Shown here: piece after piece, positions 43,478-52,657 of the stretch
Numbering within the stretch: the stretch's first letter is position 1
How the letters are laid out: the number at the start of each line of letters is the position of its first letter
Source of the DNA: Chelatococcus reniformis
Lineage (GTDB): Bacteria; Pseudomonadota; Alphaproteobacteria; Rhizobiales; Beijerinckiaceae
Assembly: GCF_014640075.1 (NCBI RefSeq)
Contig: NZ_BMGG01000002.1
Location: 62,001 to 126,000 of the forward strand
Direction: 5' to 3'
DNA length: 64,000 nt
Notes under the pieces: generated by a model
The model's database searches: none
Seen by the model: only the letters and a program-made list of their open reading frames with translations
What the model was told of the DNA's origin: nothing
Translations under genes and position numbers: made by a program

Positions 43478-44332
43478 TCACGCTCCTGCGGTCAGGGCAT
43501 CGCGAAACGCGTCGAAGGCGGGCGGGCGGCTGTCGCGGCGACGGATGAACAGCGTGTCGACATCGCCAAGACTATGGGCCTTGAGCGGCGACGACCCGGG
43601 CATGAGGTCGAGGACCGAGCGCGGGATGACGCCCACGGCTTCCCGCGCTGCGACGCTGGCCAGGATGGCGTGGTAGGAGGTCACCTCGGCGGTGTGTAGC
43701 CCCGGCGATCGGCTCCCCCAGCCCTCGGCGATGCGGCGGTAAGTACACCCAGGCTCCAGCGCCACCAGCGTATCGACCCGCAGGTCTGCGGCGTCGTTGA
43801 TATCGGGATGATCACTTGGCAGGACGATCAACAGCTCCTCGGTGAACACCCGCTCGATATCGACGTCGTCAAAGCCGGGCATTTCGTCCGTCGGCCGCGC
43901 GATGAGCGCGCAGTCGAGCCTGTCGTCGAGCACGTCGCGAATGAGCTCGCGCGTCGCTCCCATGGCGAGCTTGACCGTCACGGATGGCCAACGCGCGTGA
44001 AAGCGCTCCAGGGCGCCGGGCAACCGGCTGGCTGCCGTGCTTTCCATGCTGCCAAGGCGCAGGTTGCCGGCCGGCACCAGGGGCCGGACCGCCTCGCGCG
44101 CCTGCCGCGCCAACCCCAGGAGGCGTTTGGCGTAGGACAGAAAGGTTTCCCCCTCCCGCGTCAAGGTCATGCGCCTGCCGTCGCGGCTGAACAACTCGAC
44201 GCCGAGATCCCGCTCGAGCTGCTGCACGCGAATGGTCACGTTCGAAGGGGCCCGCCCAAGCGCCTTGGCGGCGCGTGTGATGCTGCGCTCGGCCGCGACG
44301 GCGCACAGGATCTCGAGTGACGACAGGTCCAT
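43478..44332 (-). CDS. LysR-family transcriptional regulator
   Basis: Regulator of 284 residues. The winged helix-turn-helix lies at ~1-60 (DLSSLEILCAVAAERSITRA, then RAPSNVTIRVQQLERDLGVE), the effector domain from ~90 (NLRLGSMESTAASRLPGALE). M at 44332 matches the usual LysR start; ATG 44368 in frame would add 12 residues (HHHFRFGNF). It lies downstream of, and in the same direction as, the DszC/SfnB-type operon at 44737-49735, which it may control; it resembles the CbbR/YofA-like group only generally. Confidence 0.9.
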   Translation of the reverse strand: MDLSSLEILCAVAAERSITRAAKALGRAPSNVTIRVQQLERDLGVELFSRDGRRMTLTREGETFLSYAKRLLGLARQAREAVRPLVPAGNLRLGSMESTAASRLPGALERFHARWPSVTVKLAMGATRELIRDVLDDRLDCALIARPTDEMPGFDDVDIERVFTEELLIVLPSDHPDINDAADLRVDTLVALEPGCTYRRIAEGWGSRSPGLHTAEVTSYHAILASVAAREAVGVIPRSVLDLMPGSSPLKAHSLGDVDTLFIRRRDSRPPAFDAFRDALTAGA

Positions 44333-44736
44333 GAAATTCCCAAATCGGAAATGATGATGCCGCTTCATTCCCTAATTTGAAACGTGAATCAAGCCGAACA
44401 CGCGAAATCTGGCGTAAAAGTAAGCGGCTAGCTGATTTGTGCGCCAAAATGGGCCGCGATGCGCATGCGTGCGGAGGCGCCACTGCCGCATTTGGGGTTG
44501 GGCGCGATCCTCGGCGCGTACCGGCGGCCGAGCGCCGGCCGAGGCAACGCGGCAATCACGCGCGCGTCGCGCGCTCGCTGGTGATGAAACGCGCTGGTGC
44601 AACGCGGGAGATCACAGGATCGGCGCGGCCTGCGCGACGGGAGCAGACACGAAGGCATCGGCGCCGATGTCATCTCGCCGCGACGGGCAGGGCGAGTTCC
44701 CTCGCGGCAAACGATCGTGCTGGCTCGGCGGTCGCG
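44333..44736. other. intergenic region of 404 bp
   Basis: Between the LysR start and the stop of the upstream leftward monooxygenase gene. The 44333-44440 part is AT-rich and probably holds the lysR promoter. The rest is GC-rich and without a recognisable gene. Confidence 0.5.
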
Positions 44737-45957
44737 CTATGCCTCTCCGGTACGCCACTGGTACGGCGGCGGGGTGCCATTGACGGAAAAATCTCCGACG
44801 ATGCGGTCCTTGTAGATGCGCGGGTTGTGCGAGGCGAGCGTGCGCGCATTGCGCCAGTGGCGGTCGAGGCCCGCCGACTTCTTCGTGGCCGAGGCGCCGA
44901 GCGCGTCGAAGGCGATCGTCGCGGCCTGGAGGATCAGGTCGGACACGACGGTCTGGGCCTGGGCCACCTCCAGCTCCGCCGTCGCGTTGGCGTCCTCGAT
45001 CTCGGCCGCGTCGTCGGAGAGGCGCGCGGCGAAAGCGCGGTCCAGGGCTCGCGCCGTGTGGAACACGATGGCGCCCGCGGCATAGGCCGCGCTGCGCACC
45101 CGGCCGACCACCTGGAGCACCTGGGGATCGTCGCTGGAGCGCGCCGCCGCCGCGTGCGTGTAGGTGCGCCGCCTGGCCGCCACCGCCTGCGACAGGTCGC
45201 GGGTGAGGGCACGGCCGATGCCCACCAGGGTCGCCAGGTGATAGAACTGGAAGAAGGCCGGCGAATAGCGGAAGCGCTGGTCGGCGGCGACGATATCGTC
45301 GGGCGAGACGCGCACGTTGGTGAAGACCGTGGTGCCGCTGGCGGTCAGCGTCTGCCCGAAGCCGTCCCAGTCGTCCTCGATGGCGACGCCCGCGGCGTGG
45401 CGCGGCACAGCGACGGCAATGCGCTCGCCGGCGGGGCTGGTGGCGCCGACGTCGATCCAATCGGCGAAGAGCGAGCCCGTGGTGTAGTATTTGGCGCCGT
45501 CGAGAAAGAATTGCCCGTCGCGCTCGGTGACGCGAGTGAGGAAGGCGGCGACGCGGGCGTCGCCGATCTCCGTCCAGGCGTTGCCGGTGATCTCGCCGCG
45601 CGCGAAGCGCTCGGTCCAGCGCCGTCGGGCGGCACCGGTCGGCCGGTTGATGACGTCCTCCACGAAACCGAAATGGCCACGCAGCGCTTGCGCGACGTTG
45701 GAATCCGCTTCCGCCAGCTCGATGATCAGCGCGGCCAGCTCGGCGAAACCGGCGCCTTGACCGCCCTCGTCCCCGGCGAGGCGTAGGGCCCCGAATTTGG
45801 CCTCCTTGAGCCCGGCCAGCGGCTCGTGCGGAAGGGTCCGGCCGAGCTCGCGCTCCAGCGCCCCCTCCGCGATGTGGGCGAAGATCGGCCGGAATGGCGC
45901 GGCCAGATCTGCGTAGCGCGGGGTCGGATCCTGCCCCCAAAGTCCCTGCAAAGCCAT
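44737..45957 (-). CDS. acyl-CoA dehydrogenase-fold flavin monooxygenase, DszC/SfnB-like
   Basis: Protein of 406 residues with the acyl-CoA dehydrogenase fold but the features of sulfur-compound monooxygenases: GFVEDVINRPTGAARRRW instead of the usual substrate segment, DGAKYYTTGSLFADWIDVGA (~145), DDWDGFGQTLTASGTTVFTN (~195) and the C-terminal GLDRHWRNARTLASHNPRIY (~370) typical of DszC/SfnB. No catalytic Glu of CoA dehydrogenases is evident. It should use FMNH2 and O2 to oxidise a sulfide or sulfone. Last gene of the leftward cluster, 27 bp after a MetQ-like gene. Confidence 0.9.
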   Translation of the reverse strand: MALQGLWGQDPTPRYADLAAPFRPIFAHIAEGALERELGRTLPHEPLAGLKEAKFGALRLAGDEGGQGAGFAELAALIIELAEADSNVAQALRGHFGFVEDVINRPTGAARRRWTERFARGEITGNAWTEIGDARVAAFLTRVTERDGQFFLDGAKYYTTGSLFADWIDVGATSPAGERIAVAVPRHAAGVAIEDDWDGFGQTLTASGTTVFTNVRVSPDDIVAADQRFRYSPAFFQFYHLATLVGIGRALTRDLSQAVAARRRTYTHAAAARSSDDPQVLQVVGRVRSAAYAAGAIVFHTARALDRAFAARLSDDAAEIEDANATAELEVAQAQTVVSDLILQAATIAFDALGASATKKSAGLDRHWRNARTLASHNPRIYKDRIVGDFSVNGTPPPYQWRTGEA

Positions 45958-45984
45958 CTCACATCATCCGCTTGGCACTCGCCG

Positions 45985-46809
45985 TTACCATACGGGCACG
46001 AGGTAGCGGCCGTAGGTCTTGACGATATAGTCTTTCACCTCGGGTGATCGATAGATGGCGATGAAGTCCTTCAGCCGCGGATCGTCCGCATGAGCGGTCT
46101 TGGCGACGAATTGCAGCGCGTAGCGTGCATCGCCGAAGCCGTCGGTGATCAACGCCGCATCCGGGTCCCCGCCCGCCGCGATGAGATAGCTGATGCTGAC
46201 CTGAGCGAGTTCCACGTCGTCGAGCACGCGCGGCAGCTGCGGCGCCTCGACCTCGATGAACTTGAGCTTCTTGGGATTGGCGACGATGTCGGTCACGGTC
46301 GCCTTCTCGCCCGCGCCGTCGCGCAGCTTGATCAGGCCGGCCTTCTCGAACAGCAGCAGGCCGCGGGCGCCGTTGACGGGATCGCTGGCGATGGCGACGG
46401 TCGAGCCGCTCCTGGCGTCGTCGAGCTTCTTGATCTTCTTCGAGTAGAGGCCCACGGCCAGAACGTAAGTCGGCGCCACGGGCTTGAAATCGTAGCCCCG
46501 GGCGGCAACGGCGGCGTTGAGGAAGGGCACATGCTGGAAGAGGTTTGCGTCGATGTCGCCGTTGCGCAGTGCCTCGTTGGGCGTCACCCAGTCGGAGAAC
46601 TCGACGATCTTGACGGCAAGGCCCTTCTCCTTGGCCCGGGCGGCCGCATGCCGAATGATGTCGGCGATCGGACCGCTCGTCGTGCCGATTTTCAGCGGCT
46701 CGGCGGCGTGCGCCTGCATGGCCGCAAAGAGCTGGAGTGCGAGCAGGGCAAGGGTGGCGGCGATCGCGGCCGGGAACGGCCGGCTTGCACGCGCGATGAC
46801 GGCGAGCAT
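45985..46809 (-). CDS. MetQ-like ABC substrate-binding protein
   Basis: Binding protein of 274 residues. Signal peptide FPAAIAATLALLALQLFAAM with cleavage at AHA-AE and no lipobox Cys. MetQ-family blocks IVEFSDWVTPNEALRNGDID, NLFQHVPFLNAAVAARGYDF and TVAIASDPVNGARGLLLFEK are clear. A paralogue of the 38603 product. It lies between two monooxygenase genes, so its ligand is probably a thioether or sulfone rather than only methionine (inference). Confidence 0.92.
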   Translation of the reverse strand: MLAVIARASRPFPAAIAATLALLALQLFAAMQAHAAEPLKIGTTSGPIADIIRHAAARAKEKGLAVKIVEFSDWVTPNEALRNGDIDANLFQHVPFLNAAVAARGYDFKPVAPTYVLAVGLYSKKIKKLDDARSGSTVAIASDPVNGARGLLLFEKAGLIKLRDGAGEKATVTDIVANPKKLKFIEVEAPQLPRVLDDVELAQVSISYLIAAGGDPDAALITDGFGDARYALQFVAKTAHADDPRLKDFIAIYRSPEVKDYIVKTYGRYLVPVW

Positions 46810-46832
46810 GGGTGTTGATCCTTTGTGTGGCT

Positions 46833-46947
46833 AGAGCGCTTCGCGATTGGTGGAATCACCCGATCTCTGAAAAGCGCTTAAGATTCAAAAGACTATGAGC
46901 ATTCCTCTGCCAGTGGATGGCCTCTTCCAATGGCAGAGAAATGCTCT
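46833..46947 (+). repeat. palindromic intergenic repeat, second copy of the HPP-gene element
   Basis: About 115 bp in the gap between the MetQ-like start and the monooxygenase stop. Its first ~70 bp match the minus-strand reading of 43345-43275. The right end is an inverted repeat, GAGCATTCCTCTGCCAGTGG against CCAATGGCAGAGAAATGCTC, pairing at 18 of 20 positions. Unlike copy 1, it is not within a gene. Confidence 0.75.
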
Positions 46948-46972
46948 GGTCGGGGGCGAGACCGCGCCGCTG

Positions 46973-48298
46973 TCATGCGGCGGCCGAGCGGGCTGCGGGC
47001 CGGCCGATGCCGAGGTGCTCGCGCAGGGTCGAGCCGGCGTAGGCTGTGCGGAAGATGCCGCGCCGCTGCAGCAGCGGCACGACCATGTCGACGAACGCCG
47101 GCAGACCGTCGGCCTGGACGTCCGGCATGATGTTGAAGCCGTCCGCGGCGCCCGCCTCGAACCACTCCGCGATCGATGCGGCGATCTGCTCGGGCGTGCC
47201 GCAGATGACGCGATGGCCATTGCCGCGCCCCTGGGCGGCGCTGGCGATCTCGCGCACCGTGCGTCGCTCGCGAACGAGGTGCGCGATGGTCTGGAAGAAA
47301 CCGTGCGGCACCTTCACATCGTCCAGCGCCGGCAGCAGCGTCGCGGGCACCGGCTCGTCGAGGGCCAGCGCCTCCGCCGACACGCCCAACTTGGCGGCGA
47401 GCGAGCGGAGCGCGGTCTCGCCATCGATGAGCGCATCGAGCGCTTGCCGCCGCTGAATGGCCTCCCGCTCCGTGCCGCCGATGATGGTGACGAGCCCGGG
47501 CATGATCAGCGGCACCTGCTCGCGGCCGAGCCGCCGTGCTGCCGCGCGCACTTTCTCGGCTTCCCGGAGCGCCAATGGCAGCTCCACGGCGGCTGAGAAC
47601 ACCACGTCGGCGCTCTTCGCGGCCAGCCGCTGTCCGGCATCCGAGCCGCCTGCCTGCAAAATGACCGGATAACCCTGCCGTGAGCCCGGCAGAGTCAGCG
47701 GCCCACGCACGGAGAAGTGCTCCCCAGGCCGCTCCACCGGGCGAAGCCGTGCGGTGTCCAAGTAACGGCCCGACGCCTTGTCGGCGACGATGGCCCCGTC
47801 TTCCCAGCTCTGCCAAAGGGCGCGCACCAGTTCGACGAACTCCTCGGCGCGCCGATAGCGGGCCTCCCGATCGAGCTCGTAGCCGCCGAAGTTAGCCGTG
47901 GCTGCGGGGTTGTAGGTGGTGACCGCGTTCCAGGCCGCCCGCCCGTCGCTGATCACGTCGAGGGACAGCAGGCGTCGTGCCAGGTTGTAGGGGTCGTTGT
48001 AGGTGGTCGAGGCGGTGGCGATGAGGCCGATCGCGGAGGTGGCCGTCGCGATGGCCGACAGCAGCACCGTCGGCTCAAAGCCGGTCGTCGGCGGTTGTAC
48101 CGCGAGGTCCGGCTGCACCGCCGGCGAGTCGCCCACGAAGAGCACGTCGAACAGGCCGCTCTCGGCGATCTGCGCGCCGGCAATGTAGTGCTTGATGTTG
48201 ATGAAGGCGTTCGGGTCCGCGGATGGCCAGCGCCAGGCCCCTTCGTGTCCGCCGGGCCCGTGCAGATTGGCCCCCAGGTGCAGCTGTCTTGCGATCAT
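46973..48298 (-). CDS. flavin-dependent monooxygenase, NtaA/SnaA/DszA (LLM) family
   Basis: Two-component FMNH2 monooxygenase of 441 residues. MIARQLHLGANLHGPGGHEG, WRWPSADPNAFINIKHYIAG and SLDVISDGRAAWNAVTTYNP are textbook for NtaA/SnaA/DszA. The start at 48298 has AGGAG upstream; the frame continues to 48397 but the extra residues have no family character. It is adjacent to two DszC/SfnB-type genes, the same combination as DszA with DszC. A separate flavin reductase is needed and not seen. Confidence 0.92.
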   Translation of the reverse strand: MIARQLHLGANLHGPGGHEGAWRWPSADPNAFINIKHYIAGAQIAESGLFDVLFVGDSPAVQPDLAVQPPTTGFEPTVLLSAIATATSAIGLIATASTTYNDPYNLARRLLSLDVISDGRAAWNAVTTYNPAATANFGGYELDREARYRRAEEFVELVRALWQSWEDGAIVADKASGRYLDTARLRPVERPGEHFSVRGPLTLPGSRQGYPVILQAGGSDAGQRLAAKSADVVFSAAVELPLALREAEKVRAAARRLGREQVPLIMPGLVTIIGGTEREAIQRRQALDALIDGETALRSLAAKLGVSAEALALDEPVPATLLPALDDVKVPHGFFQTIAHLVRERRTVREIASAAQGRGNGHRVICGTPEQIAASIAEWFEAGAADGFNIMPDVQADGLPAFVDMVVPLLQRRGIFRTAYAGSTLREHLGIGRPAARSAAA

Positions 48299-48526
48299 CC
48301 TGGGAATGACTCCTTGCGTGGACGTCGGCAGGCGGAATGTGGTGGGCTTCCAATCGTCGAAGAGCGGAAAACTAAAGAGCGCATCGAGATGTCGCAAGAA
48401 AAAAGACGTCTCAATACAGAAAGTCGGACGAACGAAAGTTGCGAAAAATAAGATAAAAATGAAAAGTCATGCTAACGGCGGAGTTTCGGTCCGTGCGTCG
48501 GTTGTGCCATGCGTGCCCGAAATCGA
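48299..48526. other. intergenic region with AT-rich stretch
   Basis: A 228-bp gap; 48390-48470 is AT-rich and could hold a promoter for the three leftward genes beginning at 48298. No gene seen. Confidence 0.45.
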
Positions 48527-49735
48527 TCAATTGTAGAGCGGGTTTGGCGCGATGGTGCCGGTGAAGGCATATTCGGCGACCTCGCGCGCCTTGTAGGCGA
48601 CGGGATCGTGCAGCGTATGCGTGCGGATATTGCGCCAGAACCGGTCGAAGCCGTAGGCCGCTCCCGCGGACCGCGCTCCCATGAGTTCGAAGATGCGGGA
48701 GGTCACGTCGAGGGCTATCCGGGTGCTGTGGACCTTGGCCGCATAGACGGTCGCCGCCGCCGCATCGCGCTCGCCCTGCGTCAATGCCGCACCTCGGTCG
48801 TGGGCGTCCTGCAGCGCAAGGCCGGCCTCGTCGGCGAGGGCCAGGCTGGCGCGCAGGTCGGCATAGAGCAGGCCGTAGTGCTCGCGCACGTAGGGATCTT
48901 CGTGCGCCGCTGCCACGCCAGACCTCTGCCAGGGGCGCGCGTGGGAGAGGATGTAGGCCTTGGCTTCGGCCAGCGCCCCCTCCGCGGTGCCTATATAGAA
49001 GTTGACGAAGTAGAGCTGGTGGGTCGGCACCACCAGCGCGGCTGCCGGTGAAACGTCCTTGGCCGGCGGCGGCGGCAGCGGCCCCAGCACGTCGCCGCGG
49101 GCGATGGCGACGTCGCGGAACTCGACGCTTCCGCTTTCCGTCAGGCGCTGCCCGAAGGCGTCCCAGTCGTGGGCGTGGGTGATGCCGGCGGCCCGGCCGG
49201 GAGCCGCGATGAAGACGATGCTGTCGCCGAGCTGCGCGCGCAGGGTGATGCGGTCAGCGACGGCTGCATTCGAAGCGAAGGTCTTGCGGCCGTTGAGGCG
49301 GAAGCCCTCGCCGTCACGCAACAGAACCGGCATCGCATCGCGTGGGTTGGAAGCGCCGCCCCAGAACCACTGCTCGTCAACCGACCGCCGGATCAGGGCG
49401 TCGCGCTGATGGGGCAGGGCCCGGGTGAAGGCACTGGCGGACAGCAGGTAGTGATAGCTGAGCAACTGGCCGACATTGGTGTCGGCCTGCGACAGAGCGC
49501 GGACGACGCGGAAGGAATCGACGAAGCGGCCACCGCCGCCGCCATGCTCGGTCGGATTGAGCAGCGTGAGGAGGCCTGCCCGCCGCAGCAGCTCGATCTC
49601 CGCGATGGGCGCAGCGCCGGCGCCCTCCCGCGCCACCGCGGTCGCGCGCAGCTCTGCCGCGACCGCCTCGGCGGTCGCCGTCCAGGACACCGGGGGATGG
49701 CTCACAATGGTCGCAGTCTCGGCACGATCAGACAC
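48527..49735 (-). CDS. acyl-CoA dehydrogenase-fold flavin monooxygenase, DszC/SfnB-like
   Basis: Protein of 402 residues, second DszC/SfnB-type enzyme of the cluster. Landmarks: LLNPTEHGGGGGRFVDSFRV (~55), FRLNGRKTFASNAAVADRIT (~155), HDWDAFGQRLTESGSVEFRD (~195) and YGFDRFWRNIRTHTLHDPVA (~370). GTG 49735 is preferred because AGGGGGAGG lies just upstream; the longer frame to 49903 adds 56 residues from the AT-rich promoter area. Paralogous to the 44737 gene but distinct in sequence, so the two may act on different oxidation states or substrates. Confidence 0.9.
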   Translation of the reverse strand: MSDRAETATIVSHPPVSWTATAEAVAAELRATAVAREGAGAAPIAEIELLRRAGLLTLLNPTEHGGGGGRFVDSFRVVRALSQADTNVGQLLSYHYLLSASAFTRALPHQRDALIRRSVDEQWFWGGASNPRDAMPVLLRDGEGFRLNGRKTFASNAAVADRITLRAQLGDSIVFIAAPGRAAGITHAHDWDAFGQRLTESGSVEFRDVAIARGDVLGPLPPPPAKDVSPAAALVVPTHQLYFVNFYIGTAEGALAEAKAYILSHARPWQRSGVAAAHEDPYVREHYGLLYADLRASLALADEAGLALQDAHDRGAALTQGERDAAAATVYAAKVHSTRIALDVTSRIFELMGARSAGAAYGFDRFWRNIRTHTLHDPVAYKAREVAEYAFTGTIAPNPLYN

Positions 49736-50251
49736 GGCCTCCCCCTGGTGATATCGGCGCTGGCTGGGACGCGCGGCGCCCAGTAACGGACGGCGGAGCC
49801 ATGCTTCGCCAACTGATATATCACCGCAGTGATGACCCGTTATACAGATATCGTTCTCATATTCTATCGCAAATGGAAGATGAATTTCTCTCGCGGAGAA
49901 CACAGAGAGAATTATCTTTGATTCGGGCGAGGTTTCGATCGCCCCGGAAGGCGCCGGCCTGTTCGCTCGCCGCGTTCAACGCACGCCCGCGCGTGCTTCA
50001 GGCACGGCAGGTCGAGCACGCGGCCGTCCAGCCTCGCGGTGCCCAAGTGTGGGCTTGCGGCGAAGGCGGTGACGCCCTGGCGGGCACAGGCATCTCCTCG
50101 CGTGGGGCAAACGGCCCGGTTAATCGGTCGACCTGGCACTTCGGTGCTTGCGTGCTTCGCCGTCATCAGCCAAAATGAATAAAATTCAACAAGACGTCGC
50201 TGCGAACCTTGTGTACCAGCCGGGAGGCCGCTGCGGCGGAGGGAAGGATCC
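49736..50251. other. divergent promoter region of 516 bp
   Basis: Separates the leftward sulfur operon from the rightward SDR gene. 49805-49925 is AT-rich, with ATCAC-CGCA-GTGAT (49820-49833) as a small inverted repeat about 85 bp before the GTG start at 49735. The rest is GC-rich without a recognised gene. Confidence 0.55.
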
Positions 50252-51109
50252 ATGCAGTTCGGGCTTACGGACGAGCAGCTTGCCACCACGCCGCTGAGCT
50301 TCGCGCCGGATCTCTTCCGGGGGAAGGTGGTGCTGGTCTCGGGTGCGGGCACCGGCATCGGCAAGGCGATCGCCGCTCAGTTCGGCAGGCTCGGCGCCAC
50401 CGTCGTGCTGTGCGGGCGCAAGGTAGAGAAGCTCGAGGCGACGGCTCGGCTGCTGCGTTCGCTCGGCGCGGAAGCCTTCGTCCACGCACTGTCGATCCGC
50501 GATGCCGCCGAGGTCGAGCGCCTGATGGATGAGGTGTTTACGCGTTACGGCCGCCTCGACGTGCTGGTCAACAACGCTGGCGGCCAGTTCCCGCAGGCCG
50601 CCATCGACTTCTCGGTGAAGGGCTGGAACGCCGTCGTCGACACCAACCTGAACGGCAGCTGGTACATGATGCAGGCGGCTGCTCGCCACTGGCGCGACGC
50701 GGAGCAGACGGGCTCCGTCGTCAACATCGTCGCCGTGGTCTGGCGCGGCATGCCCGGCGTCGCCCACACCTGCGCGGCGCGAGCGGGCGTGATCTATCTG
50801 TCGAAGACGCTCGCCATCGAATGGGCGCCGCTCGGCATTCGCATCAATTGCGTGGCGCCGGGCATCATCGCCACCGAAGGCATGAACGTCTACCCGGACG
50901 AGGCGCGCCGCGACATGCCGGGCACCAATCTGGTCAAGCGTTTCGGGACCGCCACCGACATCGCCGACGCGGTCACCTACCTGGCCGGTCCCACTGGCTC
51001 GTTCATCACCGGCGAGGTCCTGGTGGTCGACGGTGGCAACCAGGTCTGGGGCGATCAGTGGACGATCCCGCGCCCGCCCTGGTTTGCCGGAGCCGGCGAG
51101 ACGAGCTGA
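50252..51109 (+). CDS. SDR-family protein, PECR-like (trans-2-enoyl-CoA reductase group)
   Basis: Rossmann-fold protein of 285 residues. Cofactor motif GAGTGIG (~30), VNNAGG (~108), C-terminal PTGSFITGEVLVVDGG (~248). The canonical active-site Tyr-x-x-x-Lys is replaced: the region reads MPGVAHTCAARAGVIYLSKT, which matches the mammalian peroxisomal trans-2-enoyl-CoA reductase pattern (AVHSGAARAG) rather than YxxxK. It likely acts on an acyl-CoA. GGAAGG precedes the ATG. Confidence 0.9.
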   Translation: MQFGLTDEQLATTPLSFAPDLFRGKVVLVSGAGTGIGKAIAAQFGRLGATVVLCGRKVEKLEATARLLRSLGAEAFVHALSIRDAAEVERLMDEVFTRYGRLDVLVNNAGGQFPQAAIDFSVKGWNAVVDTNLNGSWYMMQAAARHWRDAEQTGSVVNIVAVVWRGMPGVAHTCAARAGVIYLSKTLAIEWAPLGIRINCVAPGIIATEGMNVYPDEARRDMPGTNLVKRFGTATDIADAVTYLAGPTGSFITGEVLVVDGGNQVWGDQWTIPRPPWFAGAGETS

Positions 51110-51260
51110 GGCTCCTGGCGACGCGCCGCCGTTCGCGGCGGCCCCATTCGGGACCAGAACAAGAGATCCCGTGGCGCGCCGCCGTCGCGCAGCTAGCCCT
51201 GGTTCGATCGATCGCCGATATTGTCGCCTCTCCGCGGGGGCGGGTGATCGGGGGGCTGGG

Positions 51261-52280
51261 TTGTTGGACGAGCTTCTGCTGACGACGGATGGGGTGGAGC
51301 CCCGTCTGCGCAACGAGGTCTGGCGCGCGATCACCCAGCCCGTCTTCGAGACTACGCTGCACCCGGACGGGCGCGATACCGTGCTGCGGGGTTCTGTCCG
51401 GTCGCGCCCGCTCGGTTCGCTGCTCATCGGCCGGACCAGCTTCAACGCCCAGCGCTATCGCCGCGACCGCCGCGTGATCGCGCAAGGCGGCCTCGATCAC
51501 TATCTGGTTCAGCTGCTGGTCGCCGGTTCGCTCCACGGCGATTGCGATGGCCGGCCGGTCGCAGCGGCGCCCGGCGACATCTTCGTTCTGGATCTCGCCC
51601 GACCGCTGCTGACCCATGTCAGCTCCGGCTCGCGGATGACGGTCGTGTTGCCACGCCAGCAAGTCGACAAGGCGGCGGGCGGGCGCAGTCTGCATGGCCT
51701 CGTTCTCGATGCGCGGTCTCCCATGACGCAGGTGCTCGCCGATTTCATCGTCAGCCTGTCCAGCATGGCGGCGGAGCTCGACCGAGAAGATGCCCTCGCC
51801 ATCGAGGAGGCGGCGATCGAGCTGATCGCGTCCGGCCTTGCTCGGCACGCTCCGCCCGGCTTGGCCGCCGACCCGGCGCTGCTCCCCGTGCTACGGCGGC
51901 ACGTGCTGGCCTTCGTCGACGCTCACCTGGCCGATCCCGGCCTTGGACCCGCAGAGCTCATGCGCCGTTTCCGTATCTCGCGCGCGCATCTCTACCGGAT
52001 GTTCGCCGCCGAGGGCGGCGTGGCCAGGCTCGTGCGCGAACGGCGCCTGGATGCGGCGTGCCGCGAGCTCCTGCGCGGCCGGCGCCGCCCGATCACGGAC
52101 ATCGCCTTGAGCCTCGGATTTTCGAGCAGCAGCCAGCTGCTGCGCGCCTTTCGCGCCCGCTTTGCCATGACCCCCAGCGAAGCACGCCGGGAGGGGATGG
52201 CGCTCGCGCTCGCGGGTCAGCCGCTGGTCGACCTGCAGGAGCACTTCGCAGCCTATGCGCAGCGGCTGCGCGATCGCTGA
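51261..52280 (+). CDS. AraC-family transcriptional regulator
   Basis: Regulator of 339 residues. An N-terminal cupin-like ligand domain (~40-180; PVAAAPGDIFVLDLARPLLT) precedes two helix-turn-helix units near the C-terminus (LGPAELMRRFRISRAHLYRM ~230 and RPITDIALSLGFSSSSQLLR ~280), the AraC pair. TTG 51261 follows GGGGGG at 5 nt; no ATG is available in this frame at the right place, and an earlier frame start at 51033 lies inside the SDR gene. Target genes are unknown; SDR upstream or small gene downstream are candidates. Confidence 0.87.
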   Translation: MLDELLLTTDGVEPRLRNEVWRAITQPVFETTLHPDGRDTVLRGSVRSRPLGSLLIGRTSFNAQRYRRDRRVIAQGGLDHYLVQLLVAGSLHGDCDGRPVAAAPGDIFVLDLARPLLTHVSSGSRMTVVLPRQQVDKAAGGRSLHGLVLDARSPMTQVLADFIVSLSSMAAELDREDALAIEEAAIELIASGLARHAPPGLAADPALLPVLRRHVLAFVDAHLADPGLGPAELMRRFRISRAHLYRMFAAEGGVARLVRERRLDAACRELLRGRRRPITDIALSLGFSSSSQLLRAFRARFAMTPSEARREGMALALAGQPLVDLQEHFAAYAQRLRDR

Positions 52281-52657
52281 GTGCGGTCGGCGTCGGCGTG
52301 GCCGAGACGCTGCTCGCTGGGGCGGAGACGGCGCGGCACTTGAAATGAGACGGAATGAGGATCGCGGCGGCGGCGCCCATGCTATGCCGCGTCCGGGTCG
52401 TCACGCCTCGGCGGAAGGAGCTGCTCCCGCCGCGCCCGCCGATGGGACCGCGGGTCGGCGCGATCCGGGGAGACGATGAGTTTTGCGACACGAGCCAAAG
52501 GCGCGATGGCGCACAGCGGTATGGGGCGCGACGACCTCGGCCACCGCCCTGGCGATCGCTCCGGCGGCACTCGCCACCGCTCCGCTGGCGCCGGCCACGA
52601 CACGGCGGGCCTTGCCCTTCGCGGGCACGGGGTCCGCCCCTAACGAAGGAGCCGACG
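52281..52657. other. intergenic region of 377 bp
   Basis: GC-rich gap between the AraC-type gene and the small gene at 52658. Open frames on both strands are Arg/Ala/Pro-rich without family features. I see nothing else. Confidence 0.5.

Noticed and set aside
44369-44736. Possible small genes between LysR and the monooxygenase
   Set aside because: Only low-complexity Arg/Ala-rich frames without ribosome sites.
44377-45786. 469-codon rightward frame over the DszC-like gene
   Set aside because: Arg/Gly/Ala-rich translation with no family features; the opposite strand has a clear monooxygenase.
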